DNA of 64,000 nt from Gordius sp. MW1 (GCA_964036665.1 OZ038531.1:2418001-2482000), one strand, 5' to 3'. Shown: positions 10,801 to 22,479, counted from the stretch's first letter. Made by a program: numbers and translations. The notes: generated by a model not told the origin, from the letters alone.

Positions 10801-11950
10801 AAGATTTAAACATAGAGCTTCACCCCTGTAACCCGGTGGGGCTGCCCCTCTAAACCTTAAACCCCTGTCTACTTGCTGTCTTTGTGTCGCCTTATTAGGG
10901 TCTTCTAAATTCGTATGGGAGCATTCATTTGCTATGCAATTTAAGCAAGAGAAAAAATTAACGGAGAGGGAATTGAGGGTATAGGGTCGGGCTACGTCTA
11001 TAATGGTACCTGTTGGCCTAAACTACACAATATATCAGCAAAACATGATAACAATGAGACCTTATTGCAATAAAGCTCGGTTGGCGGCCATTGATATACC
11101 TAAAGTTTCTAAGCTGATGTAAGCAGAATTGTAGTTTGCCCAAATAAGTGAAAAGCTGGACGCGCTTAAATATGTTCAGGCGCAAAAATAAAACAGATTT
11201 TCAGGACGGGTTGGGGTTTTGATTGAAGTCCGAAAACGGTCATTTTCCAGAATCGTGATTTTGCGGTAGGACCAAAAAAGGTTTTTAGCACCTTTAAAAA
11301 AACAAACCTGTGGCAATTTACAAATTAAATAATTCTTTAGATATGTATGAATTTATTTGACAGTATATTTATATAGGCAAAATGTGTAAAGCAAAGCAAT
11401 AAAAAATTTGATGTTAAGTACTTTGCTTTATGTGTTTATATTTTGTATTTAGCGTGTTAATTCTTTCTACATTAAGTTCGTGAATTATTTCCCGTAAGAC
11501 AATTACATTTTAATCGCTCATTATATGATCGAGGCAAAACGATGAGCATGCCCATCACTTATAGTATTTTCAAGAAATAATGTATATTGCAAAACAACGT
11601 TTGCCGGGTCAGCTAGTAATGCTATATTATTGAAATAAATATTCTAAATTTAATAATAGGAAAAGGCATATTTATTTATAATTTAATAGATTTGTAACAG
11701 TTTAAAATACTTATAAGGTATTTGTTAATTTTATAGGTTAAAATGTGAGGTGGTAACGATAATATGCATAATTGGTGACAAAAAGTATCACGGGAGGGTT
11801 ACGGCTGTCGCAGGCCGATAAAAAGTATATATATAAACCATCTAGGATGCTATGGCAATGATCTGACCAAATTTGGTGGCAATCGGTCGAGAATTTTAGA
11901 AGTTATTAAAGGACAAAGAAAACGGAGTTACATTTTTATATATAATTAAA

Positions 11951-12439
11951 CATGTAATAATATTAAGAATTCATCGTTGAAACTACAAAATATATTAGAA
12001 ATCTATTAATTGCTCTGTTATCGGGATTTAAAAATTTTTACCTTGATTAAAGGTTTTTATACGTTATTTTCATATTTGATAATTAGAAATATTTTCAATT
12101 ATATTAATTGGGTATTGTAAAACTTATTAATTTTAAGGCTAATCAAATAAGTGTAGAGAATATATTTATTCTAGAAACTTTTAAACTTGTAGCTTTTACA
12201 TTCTCGAAGCCCTTTGTAGGTTTAGACGCGATAGTGTACCAGGGAAAGCTAAGATCGATGTATCAAAGTATGTAACTTTAACTGAAAATTGAAAATGAAG
12301 TTTGAACATATAAAAAACTGACGTTAGAAATCTTTTTAAAAAATATATATACAATCTCATAATTACCTTTTAAGCCATGGAAAAAAGAATTAAAATTATC
12401 CATGAATGAAAGAAATTTTATATATTTCAGGTTTAATTG
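11951..12439. other. AT-rich, nothing recognised
   Basis: No supported feature. Confidence 0.5.
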
Positions 12440-12770
12440 ATAAATTTTATGTTGTCACCGTTAACCTTCTCGAAAACTAATGGACCGATTTGGCTCGAAC
12501 AAATCTTAAAACATGCTTCGGAGTGTCAGGAATAAACTGTGAAATTTTGAGCCAAATCGATCTGGCATTTTTTACAAAAGTTGAGAATCAGGCACTAAAC
12601 CGTTCTCGAAAACTACTGGACCGATTTGGCTCGAACAAATCTTAAAACATGCTCCGGAGTTTGGGGAATAAACTGTGAAATTTTGAGCCAAATCGGTCCG
12701 GTAGTTCTCCAAAATTGGTGGCGGCATATTTATATATATACATACATACATAGTTTCATTTTTATATATA
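12440..12770 (-). mobile_element. Helitron 5'-end fragment with internal tandem repeat
   Basis: Two units of 136 bp start TTCTCGAAAACTA at 12467 and 12603, each with CTGGACCGATTTGGCTCGAAC and an inverted counterpart TTGAGCCAAATCG. The minus strand reads TATATAAAAATGAAACTATG from about 12768, like a Helitron 5' end. No matching 3' end (CAGCTAGT) was assigned. Confidence 0.5.
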
Positions 12771-13033
12771 AGATTTTGTTTAATAAACCACAGATTCATA
12801 ATATCATCACATCAGACAAGATGATGTAATTGCATTTGAAGATGTTTAAAAATATCTAATACTTCATCAGAACTCAAATCAAGTCTTTTAATTATGTTTA
12901 TATTATATATTAATGCTAAGGATACATAGGCTTTAGAAATGCTAAAAATAATTTAAATGCCCAATGGCGACTTAACTTTACTCAAAAAACTAAAATTGGT
13001 AAAATTTTGTGCAAATATTCCTTAACAACGGTT
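12771..13033. other. AT-rich, nothing recognised
   Basis: No supported feature. Confidence 0.5.
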
Positions 13034-13200
13034 TAGAGATCTGCAGGGGCAGGCCCGTTCCGCGGAAAGGCTAAAAGCCCGACTTGTGGGTGGGTCGGGC
13101 TTTGTAAATGAAAAAATTTAAAGGCCCGGGCTAGCCAAACAAATTTAATAACGGGTTCGGGCGGGCAAAATAAATTTAATAACGGGCCTAAAATTCTGTA
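13034..13200. mobile_element. One-ended hAT-like fragment with GCCCG array
   Basis: Starts TAGAGATCTGCA, like the hAT TIRs in this window, followed by AGGCCCG, AGCCCGAC, GTCGGGC and GGTTCGGGC words. A matching right end and TSD were not found, so it is probably truncated. Confidence 0.5.
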
Positions 13201-13430
13201 AAGGTCCTGGTGTCGAAATCAAATTTATACGGCCACAAAAAGGCCTTTATACATTTTGTTAAACACTACCTAGGTCCCAAGTCCGTGTGCAAAAAAGTGA
13301 AGGGTTGGCGTCAGGTCGTGAACCGGCTATAAAAACCAACTCCAAAATCATTATAGTTCAAGCAAAAGTTTACAACAGAATCTAAGGCGTCCTCCACAAA
13401 CGACGCGCACTGCATATCCACCCGTGGAAT

Positions 13431-13703
13431 GTGAAAAATACACTAGGGTTACTACCTGACCCACAACAAAGGCGGTTGAGGAAATCGGTTGTGGAAAAAA
13501 TGCTAACAACGTGCTGGAATATCGGAACGTTGACGGGGAAGAGCATCGAGGTCGCACAAATGTTAAAAAGAAGAAAGGTACACATCGCCTGCCTACAAGA
13601 GACGAGGTGGAACGGAACGAAAGCTCGGGAATTAGGAGAAGGATACAAGCTTTTCTACAGTGGGTTACCAAATGAAACGGGGTCGGTATCGTTTCTGAGC
13701 TAA
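13431..13703 (+). pseudogene. RTE LINE endonuclease, N-terminal part
   Basis: The translation has CWNIGTLTGKS, the Asn-containing first motif of AP-endonuclease-like LINE nucleases, then LKRRKVHIACLQETRWNG, whose QET holds the catalytic Glu, then LGEGYKLFYSG. These motifs and their spacing are those of RTE-type endonucleases, which nick target DNA for target-primed reverse transcription. The frame ends at a stop at 13703, and the downstream part resumes in other frames and is split by the MITE at 13815. The ORF is a pseudogene. Confidence 0.75.
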
Positions 13704-13814
13704 TCGTTTAAGGACAAGACGGTGGAAGTCAAGCGTTGTTCAGACAGGTTAATGTGGATGAAGAGATAAAGGAGGCCTTCTAACCGTTATGTGCGCCTAT
13801 GCTCCCCAAATTGG

Positions 13815-14126
13815 CCAATGTTACACGATCCAAATTCTTGGACTGTATAAGCGATCTGACATTCCATTTTCTTATTCGATCCAAAAAAAGTAATTATGTA
13901 TCTTGAACCTAAAATGACTTAACCCTAACCCTACAAAACCTGCCCTTGCGAGTCCGAAATCACAATATGAAAACGTGAGTAAGAAATTTTGTTTATTTCT
14001 TACGATTTATGTTTTTCCGAATGCGAAAAACACTAATCGGCGCTTCGTTATTTTTTGGATCGAATAAGAAAATGGAATGTCAGATCGCTTATACAGTACA
14101 AGAATTTGGATCGTGTAACATTGGTC
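13815..14126. mobile_element. MULE-like MITE with about 75-bp TIRs inside the LINE endonuclease
   Basis: Left end CCAATGTTACACGATCC continues as a near-perfect inverted copy of the right end for about 75 bp (through CATTCCATTTTCTTATTCG). CCCCAAATTGG is repeated at 13804-13814 and 14127-14137, an 11-bp (at least 9-bp) TSD. The LINE codons for APQIG are split exactly there. The central loop has a short CCCTAACCCT motif. There is no coding capacity, and the superfamily is inferred from TSD length and long TIRs. Confidence 0.75.
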
Positions 14127-15078
14127 CCCCAAATTGGGTGTATGGCATTAGAGAAAGACATATTTACCGATTAATTGGAAAAGAAAATACAATGAATAGG
14201 GCAGGAAGAAAAGCTAATTATTGAGGCGGACTTCAACGCCCGTAGGGCCAAATCCCCTTGAATATGAACAAAATCATGGAGGCTATGGGCATGGTCTGAA
14301 GAATCAGAAAGGAGAAAACTTCTCCAAGAAGCATACGATATGGCGATCGTTAACACCTATCTTCAAAAACGTAAAGAACAGATTGTGACATAAAGAGACA
14401 GGAAACATTTAAGTCAAATTGAGTATCTGCTCATACGGCGAAAGGATTTATTGAGGATCAAAGATTGCAAAGTTGTACCAAGAAAAAATATAGCCAAGCA
14501 ACATTGCCCACTTGTTATGGATTTTGAAAGAAAAGTATTTTTCGAAAAAGAAAGGTTTATGAACCTCAAATTCGATACGAAAGGCTAAAGGATACGTCGA
14601 CGAACGAAAAATACCATCAAAGTCTCCTCACTCTTGGGTGCAAGAAAGTTAAAAAGGGACGGAGACGACGATTGAGAGACGCTAACTGCGGAGATAAAGT
14701 AAGCGTGATTAAGGTTCTACAATAGATCAAAGGAGACATAGCTATGAATGAGGATCTATGGTGGTGGGATCAATCGGTTAAGTATTTCATCGAAAGAAAG
14801 AAAAATCTATATAAACTGTTGCGAAAAAGTCGGATGATTATCAAGAATAAAGGGAGACAAAAAGAGCTGCGAAAAAGGCCGTTGCAATAGCGAATAATGC
14901 CACGTACACCAAGATGGCAAGCAAACTGGACCATAAAGGGGAAGATAGGCTTATGTAAAAATTAGCCAAGATAAGGGAGGAGAAAAGTTGGTCGGAGTCC
15001 TTAAAATCGTCAAAAACGAGAAGGGTTAAACATTATTCAAGCCGAAGAAGGTGATGGAAAGGATATTTCAAGAAATTT

Positions 15079-15850
15079 ATGAATGTTGCAAATGACAACG
15101 ATTCCCTTTCCGATATTGAGCCAAACATAAGTATGGTCGACCTCTTTCAGGAGGATGAAGTTAGGACACAAATGAACAAGATGCAAAAAGAAAAAGCAAA
15201 TGGCCCAGATGGAATACCTATGGAAGCATTGCTCGGATGTCGTGAGGAAGAAGTCACCACCATGACGAACCTCCTTAACAAGATATTGGTAGAGGAGTGA
15301 ATTCCTAATCATTGGAGAGCAAGCACGATTATACCCTTATTTAAAGGCAGAGGAGACCCTCAGGACTGTAGCAATTACAGAGGTATCAAGCAAACTTGCC
15401 ATTTCTTGAGGCTTTTGCAAAGGATCTTAGTAACAAGGCTGAAAAACGAGGTGGAAATATCGGCTAACCAATTCGGATTTGTGGCCGGCAAATCCACAAT
15501 CGACCCAATCTTCGCACTAAGACAAATGATGGATAAGTATGGTGAAAAAAGGAAAGATCTGCATATGGTCTTTATCGACTTGGAGAAAGCTTATGACATT
15601 GTCCCCCGCGATTTAAAATGGTGGTGCCTAAGAAAACAAAATATCCCTGACGCATATATACGGCTTATGAAAAATATCTATGAAGCCTCAAACGCTTGCG
15701 TTAGGACGACAGTTGGAGACTCTAAACCTTTTCGGGTTAAAATGATATTACATCAAGGATCTCTTAATTAACTTTTTATTTAATATAATTATAGACACGA
15801 CAACAAGAGACAGCCATCGCCATGGCGTATGCTATATGCTGATGATATAG
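15079..15850 (+). pseudogene. RTE LINE reverse transcriptase, first part
   Basis: Readable motifs in order: ANGPDGIPMEAL (about 15205), an LYKGKG-like region shifted in frame at about 15340, RLLQRILVTRL, NQFGFVAGKST (about 15465), HMVFIDLEKAYDIVPR (about 15565, catalytic Asp), and at 15825 MLYADDIA, the active-site YADD box, just before the hAT insertion. The HQGS motif near 15755 lacks the usual continuation because of a stop. The 15079-15300 and 15406-15771 frames are separated by a stop or frameshift. It would synthesise LINE cDNA, but this copy is dead. Confidence 0.8.
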
Positions 15851-16638
15851 CAGAGGTCAGATTTATTAGGGATTTTCTGCATGAACCCGGCCCGGTTCAA
15901 TTCTCTAACCTCATTGCCCGCCCGAGCCCGCCCGAACCCTCCTGGTGTCCGCCCGAGCCCGCCCGAAACATTAATGCTGCCCGAAATGCCCGGCCCGAAA
16001 TATTAAATTTGCCTGTTAGGCCCGAAATTTTGCGACCTAAAATTCTTTTAATATTTAAAAGTCGAATGATTTTTTCAAATGAAACTTTTGTACTTTAATT
16101 TTAATCCTAATTGGTCAAAAAAACGTTGTATTTGGTCTTTCTAAAATATTTGAGCTTAGCGATAGCGATGAGTGATAAGGGAATAATAAAGGCGAATTTG
16201 GAGAAGCCTTGTTAAATCATTTGTTAAAAAATTAAATGATATTAGAATGAAATTTAACACTTTCAGGCGTTGTATCGATTTGGGCGTGTCTATTTTGTAC
16301 TAGTATAGACGGCACATGCGAATTACGAACAATGAAAGGGCTGCATAAATATAAATATTTTAATTCTTTCCATAACCTAGCTAGGGACTTGATGGAAATA
16401 AAGGGGTTCTGGCAAAAATTGTAAAAATAACTTGGGGACGGATGGCGATTTTTTAGCATTTTCATATGCAACTTAATGAAAAGTAACAAAAAAATACACT
16501 ATCTAAAAAATCTCATTAAGCCCGGATTGCCCGAATCCTATCTTCTTCGTGCCCGCCCGAGCCGCCCGAAAATAAAAATTTAGGACAGTTGCCCGGCCCG
16601 ACCCGGCCCACGGGCCGGGCCGGGCAATCTGATCTCTG
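15851..16638. mobile_element. hAT-like nonautonomous element, family B, 8-bp TSD
   Basis: TGATATAG is repeated exactly at 15843-15850 and 16639-16646. The TIRs are CAGAGGTCAGATT and the reverse complement of CAGAGATCAGATT. Both ends are packed with GCCCGA/GCCCGCCCGA words and the interior is AT-rich. It splits the LINE YADD box. The TIR differs from family A (TAGAGC...) although the subterminal word is the same. There is no transposase ORF. Confidence 0.9.
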
Positions 16639-16924
16639 TGATATAGTACTATGCGAGAAAACAAGGGTATTCGAAGCAGCTGAAAAGTGGTCAAAGCGCT
16701 TAGCTGGATATGGAGTAGATGTGAACGATCGAAAAACGGTATACATGGAAATGAACGGTACAGGCAGCCCATCGCTGGATGACCATCTAAAGTAACCAAA
16801 AGTAGACATGTTTACATACCTCGGCTCGATGCTTCATCAAGAGGGAGGTTGCGCAATAGAAGTCAATGCCCGGATCCAAAAAGGATGGCTTAAATGGCGA
16901 AGTATATCCGGTGTAATGTGCGAC
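16639..16924 (+). pseudogene. RTE LINE reverse transcriptase, second part
   Basis: Continues the RT after the hAT insertion: DIVLCEKTR, EKWSKRLAGYG and KTVYMEMNG, then a frame change to FTYLGSM and DVNARIQKGWLKWR-like sequence near 16810-16900, where the next insertion starts. These are the thumb-side motifs of RTE reverse transcriptases. Confidence 0.75.
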
Positions 16925-17540
16925 TAGAGCTACAAAATAAAATTTCTTCTGCTCGAGCCCGCCCCCAAAAGATTTTTTTTATTTTTGGCCCGAGCCCGAC
17001 ACGATTTTTTAAATAAAATTTTTGAAAAATTATATTTTTGAGAATTATTTTACTCTAAACATAAAATGCATTAGATTGTTATTACTCGTAATTTACATCT
17101 AGGATAAGTTTGAAATAAAAAATCTTTCATTCGTTACAATTTATTCAGCCAATCATTTAAAACTAAAAATTTAATTTCATTAAATATATTTTTAACAAAT
17201 CAAAATAAAAAACGTTTTAAAATATTTACTTATCTCTTTTCTTAAGTTGTAACAGCTACTATGAATCTATTCAAATACTAGAATATGATTTGCAATTCAG
17301 GTCAGTCATATTATAATAGACAAGGGAAAAAGCTGAAGTTTGGAAGCTATATAATGTACGCGGTAAGAAGATAATGATTTATCGAGTTGAGTTTATTTAA
17401 ATCCTATTTTATAAAAGAATAATTTGTTTTAGTTCAATTCGGCCCGATTATTTTATAAAATTCTGCCCGAGCCCGGCCCGAAACCCGATAGGGCCGGGTC
17501 GGGATCAGGCCGGGCTTCGGGCGGCCCGTGCAAAGCTCTA
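16925..17540. mobile_element. hAT-like nonautonomous element, family A (copy 2), 8-bp TSD
   Basis: TGTGCGAC is repeated exactly at 16917-16924 and 17541-17548. The ends are TAGAGCTACAAAA and the reverse complement of TAGAGCTTTGCACGGGCC, matching the copy at 3790-4834, and the AT-rich interiors align. At 616 bp it lacks the internal duplication of copy 1. GCCCGA hexamers lie at both ends. Confidence 0.9.
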
Positions 17541-18020
17541 TGTGCGACAAGAAAATGCCAATATGGTTGAAAAGCTTACAAATCCATCGTAAGACCGGTG
17601 TTACTCTTTGGAATTGAAACATGGGCATTAAACACCACGGAAGGGAAGCTATTACAAGCCACAGAGATGATAATGATACGGTGGAGCTTGGGGCTTACTA
17701 AGCTCGACCATATGACTAATGACCTGCTCATGACAAAAATGGGTATTCAACCTATGGCGAACATGGTTAACGAAAATCGGCTAAAGTGGTATGGGCATAT
17801 ACTAAGAAGGGACACGAATGACTTAAATCGAAAAGTACTGGACATGGAGGTACCGGGGAAGAGAGGAAGAGGACGACCCCCCCCCCGTGTCACGTGGAAA
17901 GGGCAAGTGGATAAAGTAATGAAAACAAAAGAGATTAGTCAAGATATGGCACTCACCCGGTCAAGATGGAAGAAACTAACCAAAACAAACCCCACGACTG
18001 TGAGACTAAATAACTCATAA
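17541..18020 (+). pseudogene. RTE LINE C-terminal tail
   Basis: The frame 17598-18020 reads LFGIETWALNTTEGKLL, then ATEMIMIRWSLG, NENRLKWYGHILRR, KRGRGRPPPRVTWKG and LTRSRWKKL. This is the conserved tail after the RT domain in RTE-like elements (the YGxExW and WxGHxxRR patterns). A run of C at 17877-17887 adds residues compared with the other copies. The stop is at 18020, with no poly(A) tail afterwards. Confidence 0.8.
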
Positions 18021-18039
18021 AGAAGAAGAGAAGACATCC

Positions 18040-20920
18040 GAGACTCTATGACAAAATAATATACCAATTGTTGGTTTAAAACTATTATTTTGGACACTTG
18101 GAAGTGTTAAATGTCATTAGATCCTCAATGTCAATATCATAAGTTAAGTGATAAAAGAAATGGAAACTAGCACTCATGGTATGGCTATTTTAAGCACACC
18201 ACAATATTACTCTAGCAGACCCCTCGGCGCGCCCATTACATCACTAATTATGACCAATAATTGTTTCAGAAAATAAAATGTGTTTCTTAATTGGATAATT
18301 CGTATCCCATATTAATTTCTTAACAAATTCGAGTTTTTTGGCCATCAACTGTTTGTTTATTGATCTCCTAACATAATATCAAAATTGTTCTATAATAGCT
18401 AGTAATTTTTTGTAATTTTTGCTTTAATATTTCTAACTTTATGGGACATTAACAAAAATCATAAAAACGTTATACAGTTAGCGATAACGCTAGTCGAGTC
18501 TACGCGATTTGACATTATATTTTTGAAATACATATCATACTCTATTGTAAAAAAAAAGATGGATTAGGGGAAGGAGGGGGGGGGGGGCAAAATGATGTTT
18601 TTAAGCATAAATAAATACAAAGATGGGGGGGGGGATTTTATCCTCCTAGCTCCCCCCCCCCACTAAATATGCTTCTTAGTTAAATGCTTTTGTGTTTTTA
18701 AATCAAAAAAAATAATTTAAAACAGAATTTATGATAGAATTAACTGATAAAACTTATTGAATTGATATTGAAGTTCTACATAAAAAAATATTAACCCGTA
18801 ATTCATTTGTTTCTTTTAATCATATTTTTGTGGTTTTCTAAAATATATCTACAACAAAATTTAAGGTGACAAAAAAACAAAATTCAAGTGTATAAAAGCT
18901 TTCAATGGTAATTGTTATATGTATTTCATATAATATTATGAAAAAGATGAAATACTCTAAATACTTTTTTTAACTTTAGTTTAATATTTTTCAAAACAAA
19001 TTCAACATCTTTCGTTTTTTAAATTAATTGTTAAATCAAATCTTTTAGCATATAAAAAGTGATACATTTATATATTTAAGCTAAAAAGTTACTATAGGTA
19101 ATGATTTACAAATATTACAATTAAAATGGATTAAATGAATATTCCAAATAATCATGACTTAATTTAAAATATTAAACAATGATAAACTTATAAATAAATA
19201 AACTTAAAATATGTATTAAGTGTTATATATAGTTAAGCCCATCTAGTTGGGCTTTCAAAAATTTTATATAAAGTCATCTTGTTTTTTGTAATAAAAAACA
19301 TGATCTCTAAGGAAGCTTTGGTAAACTTATAAAATTTGTTTAAAAACAATTAAAAGCTTCATCTAAATTTTGACTACAAAAAAATATATAAATAATTACA
19401 ATATGCTTTAAAATTTTGTGGTTTACATAATAAAACACAGCGATTGTCCTATTTCTCTGTGTTTATATTTGATATTGCATTAAAAAGTTTGTAAAATTCT
19501 AAAAAGCTAAAGATAATCAATTATTAATATAGTAATATAAAAACAAATATGCTTAATGGATAGTAATAAAAGGATTACATGGCAAATTGACTAGTATTTG
19601 TTTTTCCAAACAAAAATAATTTTTAGGAGAATATTTAATCTAAGATAAAAAAATTAATTATCTTGTAAAATTTGGCACAAACATTTTAGTGTATTTCAAC
19701 CCATGGTTACCATTTAAGAATTATATAATAATTTATGACTATTTAATATTTAAGTTAAAAAACAATTAATTTTTTAGTAAAATATGAAGTGATATTAAAA
19801 AAATAAAAATTTTATAGGCAATAGAATGATGAAATTTAAAATATTTTTGATCAATAGAAAGAAAAAAATAAAATTTGCAAGTTACCCATGTTTCTGTTCC
19901 ATTAGCTTCCATAAAAATAAGATGGGTGGCAGTAATATAAATGGTGACATCAATTGAAAGTTGTTCAGAAACAGGATTTTTGAAAAGTTGCACATTTTCA
20001 ACCTAATGCAAAAAATTTGTCGGCATTTAATGTTGGATTAATAGTTAATTATGTTAATTTCATGTTTAATATAAAAAAACAAGATCTTTATATAAATTAA
20101 ATAAATTTCTTATTAAGTTTAAGTTTTAATTTACAAAATGGAATCTCTGCTAGTATTAAAAGCGTAATATATGTTATTAAATATTCTTAAAAAATATCCA
20201 CAACTGCAATTTTTAAACTTTAGTTATCGTTATGTGCTCCATCTAACGCTTTCAGCTGTGCATCAGTATATCATGCAATTGATCTCAATAAACACGTTGT
20301 GGGCTTTTAGCAACCTAAACTGTTTCATATGAACCTTTTACCACAAAAACCTAAAATTAATTAATAATTTAGATTTAAGGTAAAAATTAGCCTTGAGTGA
20401 ACTTTAAATTAGTCGGTATAAGATCTAAGTAATGTTATATGACCGAGTTGCATAGGTTTAGGTAAGTTGAAAAGTACACTTAAACAATTGTCTTAAAACA
20501 ATAAACGCGGACCGAAGTAGAAGTTCATAATTGCAAGGTATTTTAAATAAAATTTACCGCCAATTAATTAAACGCTTATTCCCATAATTTGATTTTTACT
20601 CTCACTATTTAAGCTGCTCAAATAAGCAACTCTTATTTATGGGAATTGGTATCAATATGTTATTTCCTCATATCATATTGTTTTACTAACAAACTTGTTG
20701 CTTTGTTCCTAATTTATTATTACTAATTCTGAAAAATTGAATCAAAAATTAGACAATGTATTAAGCTAAATTTAGCAAATTTGCCAGCAACCTAAAATTA
20801 TTGGAAAAGTTAAAAAAAAAAAATTATCCTACTTTAATTTAAAGAACATCATTGAATACAATTATTATTTTCAATGGATTTATTAGGCACAATCAAACGG
20901 GTTTAATTGCCGCAAGACTA
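18040..20920. other. Long AT-rich gap with two G/C homopolymer runs
   Basis: No coding region or bounded element was recognised. G runs at about 18575-18588 and 18626-18635 and a C run at about 18650-18660 look like remnants of the CATGGGCG-type MITEs, whose ends carry such runs. Confidence 0.55.
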
Positions 20921-21240
20921 CGGAACATATCATCAAGTTGAGAAATACAATAAATGTTTGGAGCACCAGCGGAACCCCTCTAGTTCTTGTGTACTTGGAT
21001 ATAAAGCATTGGACTCTGTTCAACATCTATATATATGAGAGTCATTGTCTATGGGAATACATCAGAAAATAAGTTGATTTTTCTCATATATGAGGACATG
21101 AAGGTATTTGTTTCTCACCTTCACCATATATATGAACCTTGGTCACGACGGGACAGACAAGGTTGTTCATTATCCCCCTTGTTTTTATTGTAGGGATCTG
21201 AAAATAAAAGATCATTATTTGCTTAAGAGGGCATCGCGTT
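20900..21240 (+). pseudogene. LINE reverse transcriptase fragment
   Basis: Across shifting frames the plus strand reads EHIIKLRNTINVW, GTPLVLVYLDIKALDSV (about 20970-21020, the catalytic Asp block) and RQGCSLSPLFLL (about 21155-21195, the RQGC-SP block). These are consecutive RT blocks of a LINE distinct from the RTE copies. A weak GIALNGT-like stretch follows at about 21228. There are many stops. The clade cannot be fixed from this much. Confidence 0.6.
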
Positions 21241-21258
21241 AAACGGAACTATGTTATT

Positions 21259-21519
21259 GTCGTATATGTGAATACGTGAAAGAAGAATGGATTAATTTAG
21301 TATAACCTTTTTTTGTATATCATTTTCTACAGATTATATTACTGCTATAATTAAATATTTTAATATTGTAAGCCAAAGCCGAGTTGGTAAAAACCATATG
21401 TTTTAATCATTCTTTTATTTTCTTTTGTCTTAAAATTTTTTTTATTATACTGTATGGCCCATCCCTGGCCCTTAATAAATCTTTATCATTAGATTATCTC
21501 ATTATTTTTTAATAATGGG
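21259..21519. repeat. Direct repeat, copy 1 (partner 22195-22447)
   Basis: GTCGTATATGTGAATACGTG, then GTAAGCCAAAGCCGAGTTGG and CCATCCCTGGCCCTTAATAA, are shared in the same order with 22195-22447, at roughly 90% identity. It lies between the two LINE fragments. Confidence 0.75.
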
Positions 21520-21589
21520 GATAGAGAAAGAAGAGCTCAAGCCTCAATTAAACCAAGGTTATTGAACAAAAAGAGTGAAGAAGAAATTC

Positions 21590-21720
21590 AATGCTGAAAT
21601 CTATGGAGGAAAAGGGATAATCAGAATTTATGATGTTAATTCAATGAAAAAGGAATTCAATGCTTAAATCTAAGGAGGAAAAGGGATAATAAGAACTTAT
21701 GATGTTAATGCAATGAAAAA
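21590..21720. repeat. Short tandem duplication, unit about 65 bp
   Basis: ATTCAATGCTGAAATCTATGG and ATTCAATGCTTAAATCTAAGG each begin a unit ending in AATGAAAAAGGAA. Confidence 0.65.
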
Positions 21721-21889
21721 GGAAACATTATATATGGAGATATTTTAACTTGTTTCTCTTGCCTATTTAAAGTGCGGGGAGGATAGGTTATTCTTAAAGT
21801 CCATAAATTAGGTAACTCAGGAGATCCCGTATGCCATGAACACCCTAATACTTTAAATGAAAAAATACATATCAATTCAACCCCTGCCA

Positions 21890-22093
21890 CTAGCTTCCCC
21901 AAAACCTACTTTTCCAAATCCACACCCTCAATCCCTCCATTTCCCCTTCTGACATTTGCACCCCATCTCACCTTCCCAGCTAACCTATTCTTGGAACTAG
22001 CTTCCCCAGAACTCACTTTGCCAAGTCCACACCCTCAAACCCTTCATATTTCCCCTAATGACAATTTCCACCCCATCTCACCCTTACAGCTAG
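21890..22093. repeat. Pyrimidine-rich tandem duplication, unit about 108 bp
   Basis: CTAGCTTCCCC begins units at about 21890 and 21998. Both share CCACACCCTCAA and CACCCCATCTCACC. Confidence 0.7.
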
Positions 22094-22194
22094 CCCACTT
22101 CAAGAGTTTATTGAATGATATACATTGTTGATGGAGCACATGAGAATGTCCAAGAACAAACCTGAGGGAGCCTTCAATTTTTTAAAGGGAAAGA

Positions 22195-22447
22195 TGTCGT
22201 ATATGTGAATACGTGAAAGACGTAGTTTAATTTAGTATAACATTTATTTGTATATCATTTTTCACAGATTATATTACTGCTATAATTAAAAATTTTAATA
22301 TTGTAAGCCATAGCCGAGTTGGTAAAAACCATATGTTTTAATCATTTTTTTATTTTCTTTTGTCCTAAATTTGTTTTATTATAGTGTATGTTCCATCCCT
22401 GGCCCTTAATAAATCTTTATCATTAGATTTTCTTATTATTTTTAATA
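22195..22447. repeat. Direct repeat, copy 2 (partner 21259-21519)
   Basis: See the partner copy. The pair may come from duplication of the region or from two insertions of one element into the LINE. Confidence 0.75.
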
Positions 22448-22479
22448 GTTATCTTTGCTGGTGATATATGCTAAATGGT

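Larger units (their letters stand above)
7858..11616 (+). mobile_element. Helitron-like element inserted in the minus-strand Helitron
   Basis: Begins TCTATATATATAAAAATCACG and ends CGTTTGCCGGGTCAGCTAGT, both typical of this Helitron group (compare 34077 and 34522). Early sequence includes CGAAACGGCTGGACCGATTT, a word common at such 5' ends. The interior holds an RTE LINE tail (10420-10800), a tandem duplication (8755-9146), a diverged direct repeat pair (about 9950-10300 and 10920-11270) and no clear Rep/helicase reading frame. The pairing of these two ends into one element is inferred from the interrupted host Helitron. Confidence 0.45.
7735..11950 (-). mobile_element. Nonautonomous Helitron, minus strand, split by another insertion
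   Basis: The minus-strand 3' end is GGCCGGGCACAGCTAGT at 7735-7751, the same terminal sequence as the plus-strand Helitron ending at 37253. 7735-7857 and then about 11634-11770 match one contiguous stretch of that Helitron (37020-37253, inverted), and the 5' end near 11830-11950 matches 34525-34650 (the words GATTGCCACCAAATTTGGTCAG and GATGGTTTATAT). Removing the intervening plus-strand element leaves an element of about 450 bp. The boundaries at the 5' end are approximate. Confidence 0.55.
13340..18030 (+). mobile_element. RTE-like non-LTR retrotransposon with three nested insertions
   Basis: A LINE in plus orientation with an apurinic-type endonuclease (13431-13803 and 14138-14600), a linker, a reverse transcriptase (15079-15850, continuing 16639-16924) and a C-terminal tail (17541-18020). 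It is interrupted by a MULE-like MITE (13815-14126), hAT family B (15851-16638) and hAT family A (16925-17540). Without these the LINE is about 3 kb, normal for RTE. Frameshifts and stops are spread through the frame. The left boundary is approximate. At least four other pieces of the same family lie at 1845, 10420, 30345 and 62660. Confidence 0.8.
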
